Assembly (NCBI RefSeq): GCF_001425755.1
Contig: NZ_LMDH01000001.1
Coordinates: 709,308 to 773,307, forward strand
Direction: 5' to 3'
DNA: 64,000 bases
Source: Aeromicrobium sp. Root344
GTDB lineage: Bacteria > Actinomycetota > Actinomycetes > Propionibacteriales > Nocardioidaceae
In this document: positions 1 through 11,849 of the stretch, piece after piece
Numbering within the stretch: the stretch's first letter is position 1
Layout: each line of letters begins with the position of its first letter
Program-made: the position numbers and the translations under genes
The notes under the pieces: generated by a model
The model's input: only the letters and a program-made list of their open reading frames with translations
Databases searched by the model: none
What the model was told of the DNA's origin: nothing

Positions 1-199
1 TGACGGTGCGCACGACGACAGCCTTGACGACATCACCCTTCTTGACGTTTCCGCCGGGGATGGCGTCCTTGACAGTGGCGACGATCGTGTCGCCGATGCC
101 CGCGTAGCGTCGACCTGAGCCACCGAGGACACGGATGCAAAGGATCTCCTTGGCACCGGTGTTGTCGGCGACCTTGAGTCGCGACTCCTGCTGAATCAT
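1..199 (-). CDS. rplN: 50S ribosomal protein L14 (partial, 3' end beyond window)
   Basis: L14 is a universal 23S rRNA-binding protein at the subunit interface, where it contacts S12 and translation factors. The reverse strand from the ATG at 199 reads [19 protein letters not shown], the canonical L14 amino terminus, and continues through [17 protein letters not shown] to the window edge. About 66 of the usual 122 residues are visible; the rest lies to the left. It starts 10 nt after the rpsQ stop, so it is co-transcribed in the S10 operon. Confidence 0.95.
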   Translation of the reverse strand, partial: MIQQESRLKVADNTGAKEILCIRVLGGSGRRYAGIGDTIVATVKDAIPGGNVKKGDVVKAVVVRTV

Positions 200-209
200 C
201 TGTCGTCTC

Positions 210-497
210 CTACTTGGCCTTCTCGAGGATCTCCACGATGCGCCAACGCTTGGTGGCGGACAGTGGACGTGTCTCCATGATCAGGACACGGTCACCGATG
301 CCGGCGTCGTTCGCCTCGTCGTGAGCCTTGAACTTGATGTTGCGACGCAGGACCTTGCCGTAGCGCGCGTGCTTGACGCGCTCCTCGACGTTGACCACGA
401 CGGTCTTGTCCATCTTGTCGCTGACAACGAGCCCCTCGAAGGTCTTGCGCGCTGTACGTTCGGTCACTGCCTCGTCCTTCTGGTTCTTGTCGGTCAT
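210..497 (-). CDS. rpsQ: 30S ribosomal protein S17
   Basis: S17 is a primary 16S rRNA-binding protein of the small subunit body. The 95-residue product carries the family core, including [17 protein letters not shown] and the later [19 protein letters not shown] signature. The first ~18 residues (polar, Lys/Glu/Thr rich) form a short amino-terminal extension common in actinobacterial S17. The ATG overlaps the rpmC stop by 4 nt, which indicates translational coupling within the S10 operon. Confidence 0.96.
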   Translation of the reverse strand: MTDKNQKDEAVTERTARKTFEGLVVSDKMDKTVVVNVEERVKHARYGKVLRRNIKFKAHDEANDAGIGDRVLIMETRPLSATKRWRIVEILEKAK

Positions 498-718
498 GCC
501 TGGACCTCCTCGACGATGCCGAGCTCGCGCTCACGCATGACGGTGTAGATCCGGGCGATGTCCTTGCGCACTGCCCGAAGCCGGGCCGTGTTGTCGAGCT
601 GACCGGTGGCGTTCTGGAAGCGCAGGTTGAACAGCTCTTCCTTGGCCTCTGACAGCTTGGCTGCCAGGTCGTCGGAAGCGACGCTGCGCAGCTCTGCTGC
701 GGTTGTGTGCTGCGCCAT
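494..718 (-). CDS. rpmC: 50S ribosomal protein L29
   Basis: L29 sits near the peptide exit tunnel. The 74-residue product matches the family: a two-helix protein with [20 protein letters not shown] and the conserved [15 protein letters not shown] core. I chose the ATG at 718, which overlaps the rplP stop by one base (TGATG). An in-frame GTG at 721 adds one residue and is the alternative. The 3' end overlaps rpsQ by 4 nt. Confidence 0.95.
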   Translation of the reverse strand: MAQHTTAAELRSVASDDLAAKLSEAKEELFNLRFQNATGQLDNTARLRAVRKDIARIYTVMRERELGIVEEVQA

Positions 719-1137
719 CACAGCTCACCTGTCTCTCGGGTGATGAATCGGGCCTTCATGGGGAGCTTGTGGATCGCGCGGCGCATGGCCTCGCGAGCAA
801 CCTCCTCGGAGACACCCGACAGCTCGAACATGACGCGTCCGGGCTTGACGTTGGCGACCCACCACTCCGGGGAACCCTTGCCGGAACCCATGCGGGTCTC
901 GGCAGGCTTCTTCGTGAGCGGACGGTCCGGGTAGATGTTGATCCAGACCTTGCCGCCACGCTTGATGTGACGCGTCATGGCGATACGAGCGGACTCGATC
1001 TGACGGTTCGTCACGTAGGCGGCGGTCACGCACTGGATGCCGTAGTCACCGAACGCGAGCTCGGTGCCACCCTTGGCCGCGCCGCGGCGCGTGGGGTGGT
1101 GCTGCTTGCGGTACTTGACCCTGCGGGGCATCAACAT
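718..1137 (-). CDS. rplP: 50S ribosomal protein L16
   Basis: L16 helps form the aminoacyl-tRNA accommodation site of the 50S subunit. The 139-residue product begins [15 protein letters not shown] and contains the family motifs [19 protein letters not shown] and [18 protein letters not shown]. Its length is typical. The ATG at 1137 overlaps the rpsC stop by one base, and the stop overlaps rpmC. Confidence 0.97.
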   Translation of the reverse strand: MLMPRRVKYRKQHHPTRRGAAKGGTELAFGDYGIQCVTAAYVTNRQIESARIAMTRHIKRGGKVWINIYPDRPLTKKPAETRMGSGKGSPEWWVANVKPGRVMFELSGVSEEVAREAMRRAIHKLPMKARFITRETGEL

Positions 1138-1985
1138 CAGCTCTCCCCTCCTTCAGGTGCTGCAGCGGCGGGCGCGGCAACGGTTGCGGCGGCTTCGGTG
1201 GCCGGAGCCGCAGCAGCGGCGTCGGCCGCCGGAGCGGCGTCCTCACGGGCGGGACGCTCGGGGCGACGAGCGCCACCGGCGGCGCCACCACGGGCGGGAC
1301 GACGGTTGCTGCCCGGAGCGGCCGCGCGCTTGGCCGCCTCGGCCTCGCGCTCGGCGCGGGTGCCCGCGACCTCGCCCTTGTAGATCCAGACCTTCACGCC
1401 GATGCGGCCGAAGGTCGTCTTGGCCTCGTAGAAGCCGTAGTCGACGTCAGCGCGGAGCGTGTGCAGGGGCACGCGGCCCTCGCGGTAGAACTCCGAGCGG
1501 GACATCTCGGCGCCGCCGAGACGACCCGAGCACTGGATGCGGATGCCCTTGGCACCACTGCGCATCGTCGTCTGCATGGCCTTGCGCATCGCGCGACGGA
1601 ACTGCACACGACCCGACAGCTGCTCGGCAACGCCCTGGGCGACCAGCTGCGCATCCATCTCGGGGTTCTTGACCTCGAGGATGTTGAGCTGCACCTGCTT
1701 GCCCGTGAGCTTCTCGAGGTCGCCGCGGATGCGGTCGGCCTCGGCGCCACGGCGGCCGATGACGATGCCCGGACGAGCGGTGTGGATGTCGACGCGTACG
1801 CGGTCACGCGTGCGCTCGATCTCGACACGGCTGATGCCGGCGCGGTCCATGCCCTTGGTGAGCATCTTGCGGATCTTGACGTCCTCGCCGACGTAGCTCT
1901 TGTAGAGCTTGTCGGCGTACCAACGGCTCTTGTGATCCGTCGAGATGCCCAGTCGGAACCCGTGCGGGTTGATTTTCTGTCCCAC
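1137..1985 (-). CDS. rpsC: 30S ribosomal protein S3 with Ala-rich C-terminal tail
   Basis: S3 lies at the mRNA entry channel and binds RNA through KH domains. The start is the GTG at 1985, giving [20 protein letters not shown]; it overlaps the rplV stop by one base. The frame is open further upstream, but that extension runs through rplV and is not used. The KH type-2 region ([18 protein letters not shown]) and the carboxy-terminal S3 domain end near residue 215. The remaining ~65 residues of 282 are an Ala/Pro/Arg-rich low-complexity tail. Long S3 tails are common in actinobacteria. Confidence 0.96.
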   Translation of the reverse strand: MGQKINPHGFRLGISTDHKSRWYADKLYKSYVGEDVKIRKMLTKGMDRAGISRVEIERTRDRVRVDIHTARPGIVIGRRGAEADRIRGDLEKLTGKQVQLNILEVKNPEMDAQLVAQGVAEQLSGRVQFRRAMRKAMQTTMRSGAKGIRIQCSGRLGGAEMSRSEFYREGRVPLHTLRADVDYGFYEAKTTFGRIGVKVWIYKGEVAGTRAEREAEAAKRAAAPGSNRRPARGGAAGGARRPERPAREDAAPAADAAAAAPATEAAATVAAPAAAAPEGGES

Positions 1986-2443
1986 TATCGGTTCCCGCCC
2001 TTCTTCTTGGAGTTCTTGATGTTGGCCGCGTCCAGCTTGGCCTGGACGACCTCGCGGGGCTGTACGACCACGGTCAGGTGGCTGCTGCGCTTGAGGATGC
2101 GGTTGGCCGCACCCTTGGCGCGCGGGCGCCAACGCTTCATCGTCGGGCCCTCGTCGACCTGGACCACGGTGATGACCAGGTCCGAACGGTTGAGGCCTTC
2201 GGTCGTCTCGGCGTTGGCCGCGGCGCTGTCGACGAGCTTGTAGAAGTTCTCGGCAACGGCCTGCGGCGCGAACTGCAGGGTGGCCAGCGCGTTGTCGACC
2301 GAGTCGCCGCGGATCAGGTCCGCGATGCGGCGCGACTTCTGCGCGGTGACGCGCACGAAGCGCGCGACGGCGAACGCACCGGGCTCGTCGCCCAGCAGAC
2401 GCTCACGTCGAGCACTGATGCTCTCACGGGTAGCTGCACTCAT
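1985..2443 (-). CDS. rplV: 50S ribosomal protein L22
   Basis: L22 lines the nascent-peptide exit tunnel. The 152-residue product contains the L22 core ([19 protein letters not shown], the [13 protein letters not shown] segment, and the [20 protein letters not shown] beta-hairpin loop). It has a ~20-residue amino-terminal extension and a basic carboxy end ([10 protein letters not shown]). It overlaps rpsS by 4 nt upstream and rpsC by one base downstream. Confidence 0.96.
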   Translation of the reverse strand: MSAATRESISARRERLLGDEPGAFAVARFVRVTAQKSRRIADLIRGDSVDNALATLQFAPQAVAENFYKLVDSAAANAETTEGLNRSDLVITVVQVDEGPTMKRWRPRAKGAANRILKRSSHLTVVVQPREVVQAKLDAANIKNSKKKGGNR

Positions 2444-2721
2444 CGCCTCTTCGCCTTCCGGTCGTCCTTCTCGTGACCGCGGAACGTGCGGGTCGGGGCG
2501 AACTCGCCCAGCTTGTGACCCACCATCGAGTCCGTGATGAACACGGGCACGTGCTTGCGGCCGTCGTGCACGGCGATCGTGTGTCCGATGAAGGACGGCA
2601 GGATCATCGAGCGACGCGACCAGGTCTTGATCACGGTGTGAGTGTCGGCGGCGTTCTGCGCGTCGACCTTCTTCTCGAGGTGCCCGTCAACGAACGGGCC
2701 CTTCTTCAAACTGCGTGGCAT
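2440..2721 (-). CDS. rpsS: 30S ribosomal protein S19
   Basis: S19 is located in the 30S head and contacts S13 and the A-site finger region. The 93-residue product is a textbook S19: [19 protein letters not shown] at the start, then [20 protein letters not shown] and [16 protein letters not shown]. Length is normal. It lies 17 nt after rplB and overlaps rplV by 4 nt. Confidence 0.97.
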   Translation of the reverse strand: MPRSLKKGPFVDGHLEKKVDAQNAADTHTVIKTWSRRSMILPSFIGHTIAVHDGRKHVPVFITDSMVGHKLGEFAPTRTFRGHEKDDRKAKRR

Positions 2722-2738
2722 CTGTTAACCAATCCTTC

Positions 2739-3566
2739 TCAGCGGCCGGACTTGCGGCGGCGGACGATCTGGGAGTCGCTGGCCTTGCGCTTGCGCGTAC
2801 GGCCTTCCGGCTTGCCCCACGGGGAGACGGGGTGACGTCCACCGGACGTCTTGCCCTCACCACCACCGTGCGGGTGGTCGACCGGGTTCATGGCGACACC
2901 GCGGACGGTCGGGCGCTTGCCCTTCCAGCGGTTGCGTCCGGCCTTGCCCCAGTTGATGTTGGACTGCTCGGCGTTGCCGACCTCGCCGATCGTGGCGCGG
3001 CAGCGGACGTCGACGTAGCGCATCTCACCGGAGGGCAGACGCAGCTGCGCCTTGTTGCCCTCCTTGGCGACGAGCTGCACCTTGGTGCCGGCGGAGCGGC
3101 CCATCTTGGCGCCACCGCCCGGCCGCAGCTCGATGCCGTTGATCAGCGTGCCCACGGGGATGTTGCGCAGGGGCAGGTTGTTGCCGACCTTGATGTCGGA
3201 GCCGATACCGGACTCGACCGTCATGCCCTGCTTGAGGCCTTCGGGCGCGATGATGTAGCGCTTCTCGCCATCGGCGTAGTGCAGGAGCGCGATGCGTGCG
3301 GTGCGGTTGGGGTCGTACTCGATGTGAGCGACCTTGGCCGGCACGCCGTCCTTGTCGTAGCGACGGAAGTCGATGATGCGGTAGGCGCGCTTGTGACCGC
3401 CACCCTGGTGACGCGTCGTGATGCGTCCCTGGTTGTTGCGGCCGCCCTTCTTGGGCAGCGGCTCCGTCAGCGACTTCTCAGGCGTCGTGCGGGTGATCTC
3501 GGCGAAGTCGGCAACGCTCGAGCCACGACGGCCCGGGGTTGTCGGCTTGTACTTGCGAATAGCCAT
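2739..3566 (-). CDS. rplB: 50S ribosomal protein L2
   Basis: L2 is a core protein of the peptidyl-transferase region, needed for subunit association. The 275-residue product starts [19 protein letters not shown] and holds the strongly conserved carboxy-terminal motif [20 protein letters not shown], which includes the His implicated in peptidyl transfer. Length is normal. It begins 13 nt after rplW and ends 17 nt before rpsS. Confidence 0.97.
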   Translation of the reverse strand: MAIRKYKPTTPGRRGSSVADFAEITRTTPEKSLTEPLPKKGGRNNQGRITTRHQGGGHKRAYRIIDFRRYDKDGVPAKVAHIEYDPNRTARIALLHYADGEKRYIIAPEGLKQGMTVESGIGSDIKVGNNLPLRNIPVGTLINGIELRPGGGAKMGRSAGTKVQLVAKEGNKAQLRLPSGEMRYVDVRCRATIGEVGNAEQSNINWGKAGRNRWKGKRPTVRGVAMNPVDHPHGGGEGKTSGGRHPVSPWGKPEGRTRKRKASDSQIVRRRKSGR

Positions 3567-3579
3567 AAGTCCTCAGTCC

Positions 3580-3885
3580 TCAGTTGCTCGGGCTCGAGAA
3601 GATGTCGATGCTCTGGCCTGCGGCGACACTCACGATGGCTCGCTTGGTGTCCTTGCGCTTGCCGAGCCCCGAACGCGTGCGACGGGTCTTGCCCTTGCGG
3701 TTGAGCGTGTTGACCGCAGTGACCTTGACGCCGAAGATCTTCTCGACGGCGATCTTGATCTCCGTCTTGTTGGCGTCGGGGTGCACCACGAACGTGTACT
3801 TGTTGTCATCGAGCAGGCCGTAGCTCTTCTCGCTGACGACCGGCGCGATCAGGATGTCGCGGTGGTCCTTGTGGATCGTGCTCAC
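3580..3885 (-). CDS. rplW: 50S ribosomal protein L23
   Basis: L23 sits beside the exit tunnel and is the docking site for trigger factor and SRP. The 101-residue product contains [19 protein letters not shown] and [20 protein letters not shown], both diagnostic of L23, and the basic loop [20 protein letters not shown]. The ATG at 3885 overlaps the rplD stop by 4 nt. Confidence 0.96.
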   Translation of the reverse strand: MSTIHKDHRDILIAPVVSEKSYGLLDDNKYTFVVHPDANKTEIKIAVEKIFGVKVTAVNTLNRKGKTRRTRSGLGKRKDTKRAIVSVAAGQSIDIFSSPSN

Positions 3886-4883
3886 TTGTCATCGCCTCCG
3901 GGTGCGGCCTTCTTGGCTGCGGTCTTCTTGGCGGGCGCCTTCTTGGCCGCGGGGGCCTTCTTGGCAGCAGCCTTCTTGGCCGGCTTGTCCTCGTCGGCAG
4001 CAGCCTTCTTGGCCGGCGCCTTCTTGGCGGTGCTGGCCTTCTTGGCCGGAGCCTCGTCGGCAGCCTTCGCAGGCGCCTTCTTGGCCGGAGCCTCGTCGGC
4101 AGCCTTCGCAGGCGCCTTCTTGGCCGGTGCCTTCTTGGCCGGCTTGTCCTCGTCGGCGACAGCCTCGGTGGCCGCAGCCTTCTTGGCCGGTGCCTTCTTG
4201 GCGGGCGCCTTCTTGGCCGCAGGCTTGGCGTCGCGGGCGTCGACCTCGGTCGCCGCCGCGCTCAGGGCGATCGTCTTGACACCCTCGCCCGAGCGCGCCG
4301 CCACGAAGGCGTCGAACGCGGACTGGGTGAAGACGATGTCGTCGCTGAGCAGGACGTCGTAGGTGTTGACCTGGTCGAACGTCAAGATGACGGTCTCGCC
4401 GGCGTTGCGCAGGCTGAGCGACGTGATCGTGTCGTCACGGTCCACGACGATCAGCACGCGGGGACGCGGCGTGAGCTCGCGCAGCGTGGCCAGGGCCAGC
4501 TTGGTCGACGGCTTGTCGCCGGCGACGATGCTGTCGACCACGTGCAGGCGACCCGAACGAGCCCGGTCCGAGAGGGCACCGCGCAGGGCGGCGGCCTTCA
4601 TCTTCTTGGGCGTGCGCTGGTCGTACGAGCGCGGCGTCGGGCCGTGCACGATGCCACCACCGTTGTACTGGGGTGCGCGGATCGAGCCCTGACGAGCGCG
4701 ACCGGTGCCCTTCTGGCGGTACGGCTTCTTGCCACCGCCGGACACCTCGCCACGCGTCTTGGTGCTGTGCGTGCCCTGGCGAGCCGCGGCGAGCTGCGCC
4801 ACGACGACCTGGTGGATCAGCGGGATGTTGACCTGCACGTCGAAGATGTCGACAGGCAGCTGAGCATCAATGGTCTTTGCCAT
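3882..4883 (-). CDS. rplD: 50S ribosomal protein L4 with long Lys/Ala-rich C-terminal extension
   Basis: L4 forms part of the exit-tunnel wall and, in some bacteria, autoregulates the S10 operon. Residues ~1-205 are a normal L4 ([40 protein letters not shown], and a typical end at [11 protein letters not shown]). The product is 333 residues against the usual 200-225: residues ~220-333 are a histone-H1-like repeat of [16 protein letters not shown] units with acidic DEDKP and ADEAP spacers. The reading frame is uninterrupted and ends with a normal stop that overlaps rplW by 4 nt, so the tail appears genuine. The tail may bind rRNA or DNA; that is inference. Confidence 0.95.
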   Translation of the reverse strand: MAKTIDAQLPVDIFDVQVNIPLIHQVVVAQLAAARQGTHSTKTRGEVSGGGKKPYRQKGTGRARQGSIRAPQYNGGGIVHGPTPRSYDQRTPKKMKAAALRGALSDRARSGRLHVVDSIVAGDKPSTKLALATLRELTPRPRVLIVVDRDDTITSLSLRNAGETVILTFDQVNTYDVLLSDDIVFTQSAFDAFVAARSGEGVKTIALSAAATEVDARDAKPAAKKAPAKKAPAKKAAATEAVADEDKPAKKAPAKKAPAKAADEAPAKKAPAKAADEAPAKKASTAKKAPAKKAAADEDKPAKKAAAKKAPAAKKAPAKKTAAKKAAPGGDDK

Positions 4884-4885
4884 GA

Positions 4886-5542
4886 TCAGGCTCCCTTCAC
4901 GGCAGAGCGGATGACGACGAGTGCGCCCTTGGGGCCGGGTACGGCGCCCTTGATGAGGATGACGCCCTTGTCGGTGTCGACGGAGTGAACCTTGAGGTTC
5001 TGCGTCGTGACCTGCTCGGCGCCCATGTGGCCCGCCATGCGGAGGCCCTTGAAGACACGACCCGGGGTGGCGCAGCCACCGATCGAGCCGGGCTTGCGGT
5101 GGTTGCGGTGTGCACCGTGCGAGGCGCCGACGCCGTGGAAGCCGTGGCGCTTCATGACACCCGCGAAGCCCTTGCCCTTGCTGGTCGCGGTGACGTCGAC
5201 GACGTCGCCGGCGGCGAAGATCTCCGGGGAGACCTCCTGGCCCAGCGTGTAGTCCGAGATGGCCTCGGTGCGGATCTCGACGATGTGGCGACGCGGCGTG
5301 ACACCTGCCTTGGCGAGGTGGCCGGCGACCGGCTTGTTGACCTTGCGGCCGTCGATCTCGCCGAAGCCGAGCTGGACGGCGGAGTAGCCGTCGGTCTCAC
5401 GCGTACGGATCTGCGTGACGACGTTGGTGTCGGCAGCGATCACGGTGACGGGAACGATCTTGTTGTCGGCGTCCCAGACCTGGGTCATGCCGAGCTTGCG
5501 GCCGAGGAGGCCGCGCGTGGTTGCAGTGCTGCTGGAGCTCAT
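4886..5542 (-). CDS. rplC: 50S ribosomal protein L3
   Basis: L3 binds near the peptidyl-transferase centre and organises 23S rRNA. The 218-residue product contains [19 protein letters not shown] near the start and the central [16 protein letters not shown] / [20 protein letters not shown] motifs of the family. The first nine residues are a Ser/Thr-rich extension. A GAGGGGG ribosome-binding site precedes the ATG. It is 14 nt from rpsJ and 2 nt from rplD. Confidence 0.97.
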   Translation of the reverse strand: MSSSSTATTRGLLGRKLGMTQVWDADNKIVPVTVIAADTNVVTQIRTRETDGYSAVQLGFGEIDGRKVNKPVAGHLAKAGVTPRRHIVEIRTEAISDYTLGQEVSPEIFAAGDVVDVTATSKGKGFAGVMKRHGFHGVGASHGAHRNHRKPGSIGGCATPGRVFKGLRMAGHMGAEQVTTQNLKVHSVDTDKGVILIKGAVPGPKGALVVIRSAVKGA

Positions 5543-5556
5543 GGTCGCTGTCCCCC

Positions 5557-5865
5557 TCAGAGCTTGATCTCGATGTCGACGCCGGCAGGCAGGTCGAGGC
5601 GCATGAGCGAGTCGACTGTCTTCGGCGTCGGGTCAATGATGTCGATGAGGCGCTTGTGCGTGCGCATCTCGAAGTGCTCGCGGCTGTCCTTGTACTTGTG
5701 CGGCGAACGGATCACGCAGAACACGTTCTTCTCGGTGGGCAACGGCACCGGTCCTGCGACCTTGGCGCCCGTGCGCGTCACCGTGTCGACGATCTTGCGC
5801 GCCGACGAGTCAATGACCTCGTGGTCGTAGGCCTTGAGCCGGATACGGATTTTTTGTCCCGCCAT
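5557..5865 (-). CDS. rpsJ: 30S ribosomal protein S10
   Basis: S10 (NusE) is in the 30S head and also acts with NusB in transcription antitermination and couples to NusG. The 102-residue product starts [19 protein letters not shown] and carries [37 protein letters not shown] and [11 protein letters not shown], all canonical. It is the first gene of the S10 operon, with a ~250-nt untranslated leader upstream. An AAGGAC ribosome-binding site precedes the ATG. Confidence 0.97.
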   Translation of the reverse strand: MAGQKIRIRLKAYDHEVIDSSARKIVDTVTRTGAKVAGPVPLPTEKNVFCVIRSPHKYKDSREHFEMRTHKRLIDIIDPTPKTVDSLMRLDLPAGVDIEIKL

Positions 5866-6122
5866 GCTCTCGCTTGTCCTTTACGTTCGTTCGCTTCGCA
5901 GTCTCGCCCCGGATCGAGGGAGAAAGGCTCCTCCCTCCCGCCGACCCCCGAGGTCGGGCGTGTCGCGGCCGCTTGGGCGCATACGTCACACACTTGTCGA
6001 GTTAGGTGGTTGGACCCGCCTTCAGCGGGACAAGCTCGATCTCAGGTTCGGCACCGGCGTCGTGATCGGCGTGAGAGGCCGGACGGTCGGCGCCCCAGCG
6101 ATCGAGCCGGAGCAACCGAACT
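5866..6122 (-). promoter_or_regulatory. Long 5' leader of the S10 operon
   Basis: No gene is visible between rpsJ (start 5865) and the next gene end at 6182. If the promoter proposed at 6123-6152 is right, the transcript has a leader of about 250 nt. It contains short inverted repeats, for example GAGGGAG at 5916-5922 facing CTCCCTC at 5931-5937, and a CCGACC/GGTCGG-type pair close by. No intrinsic terminator with a T-run is evident. Whether it is a regulatory leader (as L4 uses in E. coli) is not shown by sequence. Confidence 0.35.
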
Positions 6123-6152
6123 ATTCTGACAGACGCGTCGTGGTTAATACAA
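6123..6152 (-). promoter_or_regulatory. Candidate sigma-A promoter for the S10 operon
   Basis: On the minus strand TTGTAT (6152-6147) is followed after 18 nt by CAGAAT (6128-6123). This is a fair match to TTGACA/TATAAT and is AT-rich in a GC-rich context. It lies about 260 nt upstream of rpsJ. The -10 match is imperfect, so confidence is low. Confidence 0.35.
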
Positions 6153-6181
6153 ATCGAGGCCGCGAAGTGCTAGCCGGCCCT

Positions 6182-7096
6182 TCAGTGGTGCACGTGGCTC
6201 TCGGAGTCGACGTGGCCCGCGGGCTCGATCTGGAATGTCGAGTGCTCGACGTCGAAGTGATCCGCCAGGCAGCCGCGCAGCCGGTCGAGGACACCGTGCG
6301 CGTCGTTCATCGCGGTGACCGAGTCCTCGACCACGACGTGGGCGCTCATGACCGGCATGCCGGAGGTGATCGTCCAGACGTGCAGGTCGTGGACGTCCTT
6401 GACCCCGTCCATCGCGAGGATGTGCTGGCGCAGCTCGGTCAGGTCGACGTCGCGCGGTGTCGACTCCAGCAGCACCTCGGCGACCTCACGGAGCAACGAG
6501 ATCGCGCGTGGCACGATCATCGCCGCGATCACGAGGGACGCGATCGCGTCCGCGGGATACCAGTCGGTCAGCAGGATGACCGTGGCCGAGACCAGCACGG
6601 CGACTGAGCCGAGGGCGTCGCCCAGCACCTCCAGATAGGCGCCGCGGACGTTGATGCTCTCCTGGGCGCCATGGCGGAGCAGCAGCAGGCCGACGACGTT
6701 GACCACCAGGCCGATGCCTCCGGCCACCAGGATCAAGCCGCCCTCGAGCTCCGGCGACTCCCCGAAGCGGCGAATCGCGCTGTAGGTGACCCAGCCGGCC
6801 AGGCCCAGCAGGATCAGACCGTTGGCGCCGGCCGCGAGCACCTCGGTGCGCGAGTAGCCGAACGTACGACGCGAGCCCGGCCCGCCACCGCGTTGTGCGA
6901 CCGTGATCGCCGCGAGCGCCATCACGATGCCGAAGGAGTCACCCAGCATGTGCCCGGCGTCGGCCAGCAGCGCGAGGCTGCCGCTGAGCCAGGCGACCAC
7001 GGCCTCGACGACCAGGACGCCGAACGACAGGGCGAGAACCAGCGCGAGCCGGCCGCGATGCGCCGCGCCGGCGCCGTGCGCGTGGTCGTGTCCCAT
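6182..7096 (-). CDS. Cation diffusion facilitator (CDF) family metal exporter
   Basis: CDF proteins export Zn2+ or related divalent cations by proton antiport. The 304-residue product starts with a His-rich stretch (MGHDHAHGAGAAH), followed by six predicted membrane helices. The CDF metal site is visible as LADAGHMLGDS in helix 2 (His-x3-Asp) and a partner in helix 5 (TDWYPADAIAS). The soluble carboxy-terminal domain follows (HDLHVWTITSGMPVMSAHVV) and ends in His. It most resembles the CzcD/ZitB group, probably Zn2+; the exact metal is inference. It occupies the gap between tuf and rpsJ as a single-gene unit. Confidence 0.9.
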   Translation of the reverse strand: MGHDHAHGAGAAHRGRLALVLALSFGVLVVEAVVAWLSGSLALLADAGHMLGDSFGIVMALAAITVAQRGGGPGSRRTFGYSRTEVLAAGANGLILLGLAGWVTYSAIRRFGESPELEGGLILVAGGIGLVVNVVGLLLLRHGAQESINVRGAYLEVLGDALGSVAVLVSATVILLTDWYPADAIASLVIAAMIVPRAISLLREVAEVLLESTPRDVDLTELRQHILAMDGVKDVHDLHVWTITSGMPVMSAHVVVEDSVTAMNDAHGVLDRLRGCLADHFDVEHSTFQIEPAGHVDSESHVHH

Positions 7097-7102
7097 GCAT
7101 TA

Positions 7103-7130
7103 AGGATAAGGCGGCGTTGCGAAAACAACG
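7103..7130 (-). promoter_or_regulatory. Candidate leaderless promoter and operator of the CDF exporter
   Basis: On the minus strand TATCCT (7108-7103) lies 6 nt before the ATG, so transcription would begin at or next to the start codon; no Shine-Dalgarno sequence is present. Just upstream, CGTTG (7115-7119) and CAACG (7126-7130) form an inverted repeat with a 6-nt spacer over the -35 region, where a repressor would act. It does not look like a Zur box. Confidence 0.35.
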
Positions 7131-7234
7131 AGCCAGTTGTCCGCCAAAAGGACGCGACCGGGAACCACTCCCATCTGGGCGGTGACCTGGTCGCCCATCA
7201 GGGGTTCTGAAGGGCGAGACCCCCACCGCCACAA

Positions 7235-7294
7235 CGTACGAAGGGCGAGCAGGTCACCGCTCCCCCGTACGAAGGGCGAGCAGGTCACCGCTCC
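7235..7294. repeat. Perfect 29-bp tandem direct repeat
   Basis: The sequence starting CGTACGAAGGGCGAGCAGGT occurs at 7235-7263 and again at 7266-7294, identical over 29 bp with a period of 31 bp. A shorter related piece (GAAGGGCGAGA) lies at 7210-7220. The repeats sit between the CDF gene and the tuf terminator and code for nothing recognisable. Confidence 0.85.
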
Positions 7295-7304
7295 GGACAT
7301 GCCA

Positions 7305-7338
7305 AGAGCCCCGCCCTGCCGAAGCAGGACGGGGCTCT
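7305..7338 (-). terminator. Hairpin terminator after tuf
   Basis: A 15-bp stem (AGAGCCCCGCCCTGC facing GCAGGACGGGGCTCT, one mismatch) with a CGAA loop lies 37 nt beyond the tuf stop. There is no clear T-run, as is usual for actinobacterial terminators. Confidence 0.75.
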
Positions 7339-7374
7339 CGATGAGCTGGTGTACCAATCAGATGTTGGCAGTGC

Positions 7375-8568
<1,194 letters not shown>

Positions 8569-8658
8569 TTGGGGCTCCTTCTTCGAATTGGTTGCTGTTG
8601 AACGCCGTTGGGTCCCGCCGTACGGAAGCCTCAGGCCATCTTATGAGATGGACCGCTG

Positions 8659-10770
<2,112 letters not shown>

Positions 10771-10838
10771 GAGTTTGGTCGCTTTCCTTTGTTGCGGAGC
10801 ATCGCCGGGTCACGGCGACGGGTGAATGTGTTGCTGAC

Positions 10839-11309
10839 TTACCAGCGGTAGTGAGCGAAGGCCTTGTTGGCTTCGGCCATCTTGTGCGTGTCCTCACGCT
10901 TCTTGACGGCGCCGCCGAGACCGTTGGAGGCGTCGAGCAGCTCGTTCATGAGGCGCTCGGCCATGGTCTTCTCGCGACGCGCACCGGCGAAGCTGACGAG
11001 CCAACGCAGGGCCAGGGTGTTCTGCCGGACCGCGCGGACCTCGATCGGGACCTGGTAGGTCGCGCCGCCGACGCGACGGCTCTTGACCTCGATCGACGGC
11101 TTGACGTTGTCGAGTGCACGCTTGAGCGTGATGACCGGATCGGTGCCGGACTTCTCGCGAGTGCCTTCGAGCGCGGTGTAGACGATGCGCTGGGCGACCT
11201 GCTTCTTGCCGTCGACCAGGACCTTGTTGATGAGTGAGGTGACGAGCTGGCTCCCGTAGACGGGATCAGTCTCGACGGGGCGCTTGGTTGCCGGACCCTT
11301 ACGAGGCAT
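10839..11309 (-). CDS. rpsG: 30S ribosomal protein S7
   Basis: S7 nucleates the 30S head and contacts E-site tRNA. The 156-residue product starts [20 protein letters not shown] at the ATG at 11309 and has the family signature [20 protein letters not shown] and the end NKAFAHYRW. The start overlaps the rpsL stop by one base (TAATG). The frame is open further upstream only because it runs through rpsL. Length is the standard 156. Confidence 0.97.
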   Translation of the reverse strand: MPRKGPATKRPVETDPVYGSQLVTSLINKVLVDGKKQVAQRIVYTALEGTREKSGTDPVITLKRALDNVKPSIEVKSRRVGGATYQVPIEVRAVRQNTLALRWLVSFAGARREKTMAERLMNELLDASNGLGGAVKKREDTHKMAEANKAFAHYRW

Positions 11310-11683
11310 TAGCTCTTCTCCTTCTTCGCGCCGTAACGGCTGCGAGCCTGCTTGCGACCCTTGACGGCCTGCGTGTCGAGGGCGCCGCGGACGATCTTGT
11401 AACGGACACCGGGAAGGTCCTTGACGCGGCCACCACGCACGAGCACGATCGAGTGCTCCTGCAGGTTGTGGCCCTCGCCCGGAATGTATGCAGTGACCTC
11501 GGTGCCACTCGAGAGCTTCACGCGGGCAACCTTGCGGAGCGCGGAGTTGGGCTTCTTCGGAGTGGTGGTGTAGACGCGGGTGCAGACACCGCGGCGCTGA
11601 GGCGAACCCTTGAGCGCGGGAGTCGTCGTCTTGACGACCTTGCGCTGGCGGCCCTTGCGGACCAGCTGGTTGATCGTGGGCAC
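11309..11683 (-). CDS. rpsL: 30S ribosomal protein S12
   Basis: S12 is at the decoding centre. The start is the GTG at 11683 after a GAAGGAAG ribosome-binding site. The 124-residue product reads [20 protein letters not shown] onward. The two lysines where streptomycin resistance usually arises (in [12 protein letters not shown] and [12 protein letters not shown]) have the wild-type residues. It is the first gene of the str operon. Confidence 0.98.
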   Translation of the reverse strand: MPTINQLVRKGRQRKVVKTTTPALKGSPQRRGVCTRVYTTTPKKPNSALRKVARVKLSSGTEVTAYIPGEGHNLQEHSIVLVRGGRVKDLPGVRYKIVRGALDTQAVKGRKQARSRYGAKKEKS

Positions 11684-11793
11684 TACAAACTTCCTTCTTC
11701 TGACTGGTGTGAGCCATGAGTCGTGATGCACTCGCCACCGTGCGATCCGGCAGGATGCGTGCATCGGCCTGAGTGGTTCAGGCACAGCAGCCA

Positions 11794-11823
11794 ATACTAC
11801 CGGGCAGCCTCGTCATCTTCCAA
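11794..11823 (-). promoter_or_regulatory. rpsL: Candidate sigma-A promoter of the str operon
   Basis: On the minus strand TTGGAA (11823-11818), an 18-nt spacer and TAGTAT (11799-11794) form a good housekeeping promoter in the 166-nt gap upstream of rpsL. The implied leader is about 105 nt. Confidence 0.5.
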
Positions 11824-11849
11824 ACCGAGTCTGCCGGGATTCAGGCCGG

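Noticed and set aside
1137..2132. S3 starting at 2132
   Set aside because: The extra 49 residues lie inside rplV and precede the canonical VGQKINPHG start.
7097..7130. Zur box before the CDF exporter
   Set aside because: The inverted repeat CGTTG-N6-CAACG does not resemble the AT-rich TGAAAAT-type Zur operator.
7235..7294. Phage or plasmid attachment site
   Set aside because: The repeats are adjacent rather than flanking an element, and no integrase or tRNA is near.
11309..11683. Streptomycin-resistance substitution in rpsL
   Set aside because: Both usual lysine positions are wild type.
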